Positions 62,137-64,000 of a stretch of 64,000 nucleotides of DNA are shown here, in pieces (position 1 is the first letter of the stretch; the number at the start of each line of letters is the position of its first letter). The notes beneath the pieces were generated by a model. The model saw nothing but the letters and a program-made list of their open reading frames with translations, had not been told where the DNA came from and made no database searches. A program made the position numbers and the translations under genes. The DNA comes from Candidatus Lindowbacteria bacterium RIFCSPLOWO2_12_FULL_62_27. GTDB taxonomy: Bacteria; Lindowbacteria; 2-12-FULL-62-27. The stretch is from contig MFPR01000001.1 of the NCBI GenBank assembly GCA_001784175.1, forward strand, positions 228,561-292,560, read 5' to 3'.

Positions 62137-62886
62137 ATGAACGCGACGCTCGTGGAGAGGAAGACGGCTGAGGTATTGTATGTAGAGGACAACGACGACG
62201 ACATTCTGCTGGTACAGAATCTTCTTGGGTCCCGGGGCATTCAGGTGACGGGCGCCCAGAATCTGACGACCGCCCGGGAGCTTTTGTCGGGGCGCAAGTT
62301 TGATCTCGTGCTGTTGGATCACGTTCTTCCGGACGGCAACGGCCTGTCGTTCATCGAGGAGCTGTGGTGGTGTTATCCGGACGTTCCGGTGATTCTGATC
62401 ACGGGCCGGAAAGACGAGTCGCTGGCGCTGGCGGCGATCCGCAAAGGCGCGACGAATTTTGTCCTGAAAGACGAAATCAAAGAAGATCTATACCCGACCC
62501 TTGTGGAAAGCCTGGGCTGGCGGCAATCCGAGGAGGCGGCGGCGATCGGCGTGAGCGACTGGCACATTCCTCCGGACGCGACGGACAAGCTGACGCCGTG
62601 GCTGGAGCCGTATCATGCGCCAAAGAAGGAACCCGGGAGCCGGTTTCTGCACCGCGCCAGCGAATTCTACCAGACGATGCGGAGGAGCAAGCGGAGCGGA
62701 TCTTCGAGCTGTTCCAGCGGGCCGTGGGGCGGGAGGTGGAGGGGACGGGCGCGGGCCTGGCGATTGTGCGGCAGATCGCGGAGCAGCACGGAGGCCGCGC
62801 CTGGATGCGGCCCCGATCGGGGGGCGGGTCGGAATTCATCGTCACGTTCACGCCGCCGGCGCGGGCGGCCCGGGAGGGCGGGTTGA
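62137..62886 (+). CDS. Response regulator receiver, C-terminus out of frame
   Basis: Residues 10-125 form a receiver (VLYVEDNDDDILLVQNLL; LVLLDHVLPDGNG; LITGRKDESLAL). After about residue 180 (FLHRASEFYQTM) the sequence becomes Arg/Ser/Gly-rich and non-protein-like. The other frame from there encodes an HATPase fragment. A deletion or frameshift probably removed the rest of a hybrid kinase and left a receiver with an artificial tail. The stop at 62886 overlaps the pilin gene. Confidence 0.6.
   Translation: MNATLVERKTAEVLYVEDNDDDILLVQNLLGSRGIQVTGAQNLTTARELLSGRKFDLVLLDHVLPDGNGLSFIEELWWCYPDVPVILITGRKDESLALAAIRKGATNFVLKDEIKEDLYPTLVESLGWRQSEEAAAIGVSDWHIPPDATDKLTPWLEPYHAPKKEPGSRFLHRASEFYQTMRRSKRSGSSSCSSGPWGGRWRGRARAWRLCGRSRSSTEAAPGCGPDRGAGRNSSSRSRRRRGRPGRAG
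62670..62866 (+). pseudogene. HATPase remnant (G2 box onward) of a histidine kinase
   Basis: The plus-strand frame that later encodes the pilin reads DDAEEQAERIFELFQRAVGR, VEGTGAGLAIVRQIAEQHGG and SGGGSEFIVTFTP. This is the end of a kinase ATPase domain (GTGLGLAIV-type box), with the HisKA, N-box and G1 region missing. It lies directly after the receiver gene and runs into the pilin. Confidence 0.65.
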
Positions 62887-63335
62887 CCCTCATAGAGTTT
62901 CTGGTCGTGACGGTGATCGTCGGCATCCTGGCGGTTTCGGTGGTCGCGAAGATCAAGACGAGCCTCAACAAGTCGAGGAAGGCGTCGCTGGTGTCCTACA
63001 TGGCGGAGGAGGTCCGGCCGGGCATGACGCAGTATTACGTGGACGAGGGGAAGTATCCGTCGAGCGGCCTTGGGGGGCTGGGCCTCGGCGTCACCGATCC
63101 GACGGTGACGCTGAAGGCGGGCGACTACGTGACGAGGACAATCACGGAGAAGACCGTCGACATCGACGTGACCGTCGTGTGGGTCTACGCGTCGGGCACG
63201 CCGACGCTGGGATCGAATTCGTACTGGTTCGCGTGGTGCCTGATGGGCGCGAGTGCGGACGGGATTGACCTGCCGTGCTACAAGATGACGGACTCGATGC
63301 TGGAGGAGTCGTTGAATTTGTTGCCACCGCCGTAG
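62805..63335 (+). CDS. Type IV pilin-like protein with leader from HATPase sequence
   Basis: ATG 62805 follows GGAGG by 10 nt. The leader ends EGG, followed by LTLIEFLVVTVIVGILAVSVV, a prepilin (class III) motif with Glu at position +5. The ~150-residue mature part has SRKASLVSYMAEEVRPGMTQYYVDEGKYPSSG, like GspG/PilA, and a C-terminal Cys pair (AWCLMGAS ... LPCYK). It would be cut by a prepilin peptidase and built into pili by the machine at 5142-10857. The leader is formed from the C-terminus of the ATPase remnant. Confidence 0.8.
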   Translation: MRPRSGGGSEFIVTFTPPARAAREGGLTLIEFLVVTVIVGILAVSVVAKIKTSLNKSRKASLVSYMAEEVRPGMTQYYVDEGKYPSSGLGGLGLGVTDPTVTLKAGDYVTRTITEKTVDIDVTVVWVYASGTPTLGSNSYWFAWCLMGASADGIDLPCYKMTDSMLEESLNLLPPP

Positions 63336-63406
63336 CCAACACTGCCGCCATGAGCACTTGTCTTTCATGTATCGTTGGAGGACAATGGCAAGGTGGAGGT
63401 GAGGCG

Positions 63407-63553
63407 ATGAGCAAGCCGGTTCTGGATATCAAGATTGGGAAGAAGGATGGCAAAAAGCGGCGGGCGGCGGCGCTCATCGATCCGGAACCATGCAAAAATG
63501 GGACATCACGATCAAAAATGGCCATACTCAAATCTTGGTCGGCCACGACATGA
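63407..63553 (+). CDS. Small ORF, 48 aa, unknown (possible frameshift)
   Basis: GGTGGAGGTGAGG precedes ATG 63407. The first 28 residues (MSKPVLDIKIGKKDGKKRRA, then AALIDPEP) look protein-like; the last 20 do not. A frameshift near 63488 into the next frame would continue with KWDITIKNGHTQILVGHDMN. The true product may be a 59-aa protein. Confidence 0.4.
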   Translation: MSKPVLDIKIGKKDGKKRRAAALIDPEPCKNGTSRSKMAILKSWSATT

Positions 63554-63585
63554 ACGACCCCGACGCATCGGCGGCGTTGGAATGA
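63490..63585 (+). CDS. Small ORF, 31 aa, coupled to the beta-helix gene
   Basis: MQKWDITIKNGHTQILVGHD, then MNDPDASAALE. The stop overlaps the start of the next gene in ATGA (63582-63585), which supports translation of this frame. It may be the shifted continuation of the 48-aa ORF. Confidence 0.35.
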   Translation: MQKWDITIKNGHTQILVGHDMNDPDASAALE

Positions 63586-64000
63586 ATAAACCTATAAACC
63601 TACGCCTGACCCCCGATGCACGCACACGACTTTCTTTCTGCCTCCTCATTTCCTTGTTTTGCATTGTCCGGGACCAGCCCGCTTACGCCGCATGGTTTGT
63701 CAATGACACATCCGCAACCGGCGATTCTTACACGTTCGCCCCTGGCTACGACACGCAGCCCGGGTCCGCCAACTCACCCTTCAGGACTGTTTCCCAAGCT
63801 CTTAAATCAGCCAAATCCGGAGATACCATCTACATTGATGCGGGCCTCTATACGGAGACTGTTGTCATCGACACGGATTACATCAGTCTCATCGGCAAGG
63901 ACTCGAACACGACGGTGATCGACCCGCCGGGGGCGAACTGGGTCAGCGGTCTCTACGGCATCTACGCGGCGAACCGGACAGGGCTGGCGATCAAGGATCT
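63582..64000 (+). CDS. Secreted right-handed beta-helix protein, N-terminal part (cut by window edge)
   Basis: The protein begins MNKPINLRLTPDARTRLSFC, then LLISLFCIVRDQPAYA, a signal peptide. The mature start AWFVNDTSATGDSYTFAPGYDTQPGSANSPFRTVSQAL, GDTIYIDAGLYTETVVID and ISLIGKDSNTTVID follow the DUF1565/pectate-lyase-like beta-helix pattern. Such proteins are large secreted or surface-anchored polysaccharide-binding or adhesin-like proteins. No stop is found up to position 64000. Confidence 0.82.
   Translation, partial: MNKPINLRLTPDARTRLSFCLLISLFCIVRDQPAYAAWFVNDTSATGDSYTFAPGYDTQPGSANSPFRTVSQALKSAKSGDTIYIDAGLYTETVVIDTDYISLIGKDSNTTVIDPPGANWVSGLYGIYAANRTGLAIKD

Overview
The window is high-GC, gene-dense DNA from a didermic (Gram-negative type) bacterium. 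Evidence for this is TolC-family channels, porin-like barrels, DsbD, MacAB and a type IV pilus (T4P) machine. The many hybrid histidine kinases, HTH-receiver fusions and multi-domain secretion proteins suggest a large environmental genome, probably from an uncultivated lineage. The sequence alone does not fix the phylum. Only one RNA gene is visible, tRNA-Gln(CTG).

Region 1 (1-12481, minus strand) is a T4P operon. From a strong promoter it reads HD-GYP phosphodiesterase, PilB with an intact MshEN c-di-GMP module, a second PilB-like ATPase, PilT, PilC, a PilS-like kinase, a PilR-like sigma-54 activator, an M23 endopeptidase, and the first codons of an NAD-dependent DNA ligase. Region 2 (12489-21501) holds an NlpC/P60 hydrolase and DsbD, the tRNA, a small RmlD-like reductase, a 66-aa unknown protein with an HNH protein, a TolC-MacA-MacB operon carrying a perfect 52-bp palindrome before macB, and a DUF486 membrane protein. 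Region 3 (21498-31105) is a signalling operon of three histidine kinases (two are CHASE paralogues), a receiver protein and a DUF342/FapA-like protein, joined mostly by 4-nt overlaps, plus an HTH-receiver regulator.

Region 4 (31199-50034) is the most unusual part. A FecR-domain protein, a beta-barrel protein and an M6 metalloprotease lie next to a 1134-aa protein made of about 20 repeats of roughly 40 residues. That gene diverges from an operon encoding a PqqD-M50-HlyD fusion, a Crp/Fnr regulator, a TolC channel, a three-GAF-HlyD fusion and a second HlyD adaptor. I propose that these form an undescribed export system with no ABC or RND pump gene in the operon, and that the repeat protein, which has a leader-like N-terminus ending in Gly-Gly, is its substrate. 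The divergent promoter region has a near-consensus CRP site and other palindromes.

Region 5 (48793-64000) holds a porin, an ammonium transporter with a PII protein lacking Tyr51, a glycosyltransferase, a DUF559 endonuclease-like gene, an AT-rich membrane-protein island, glyQS, cutA, a phosphate transporter pair, an agmatine-to-putrescine gene pair, a second HTH-receiver regulator, a receiver/ATPase-remnant/pilin chimera, and the start of a secreted beta-helix protein.

Ten copies of REP-like hairpin elements (CCCTCACCCC-type and CCACCC-CCTCCCCC-type) are scattered through the window. Several are read through as protein, forming N- or C-terminal extensions of neighbouring genes.
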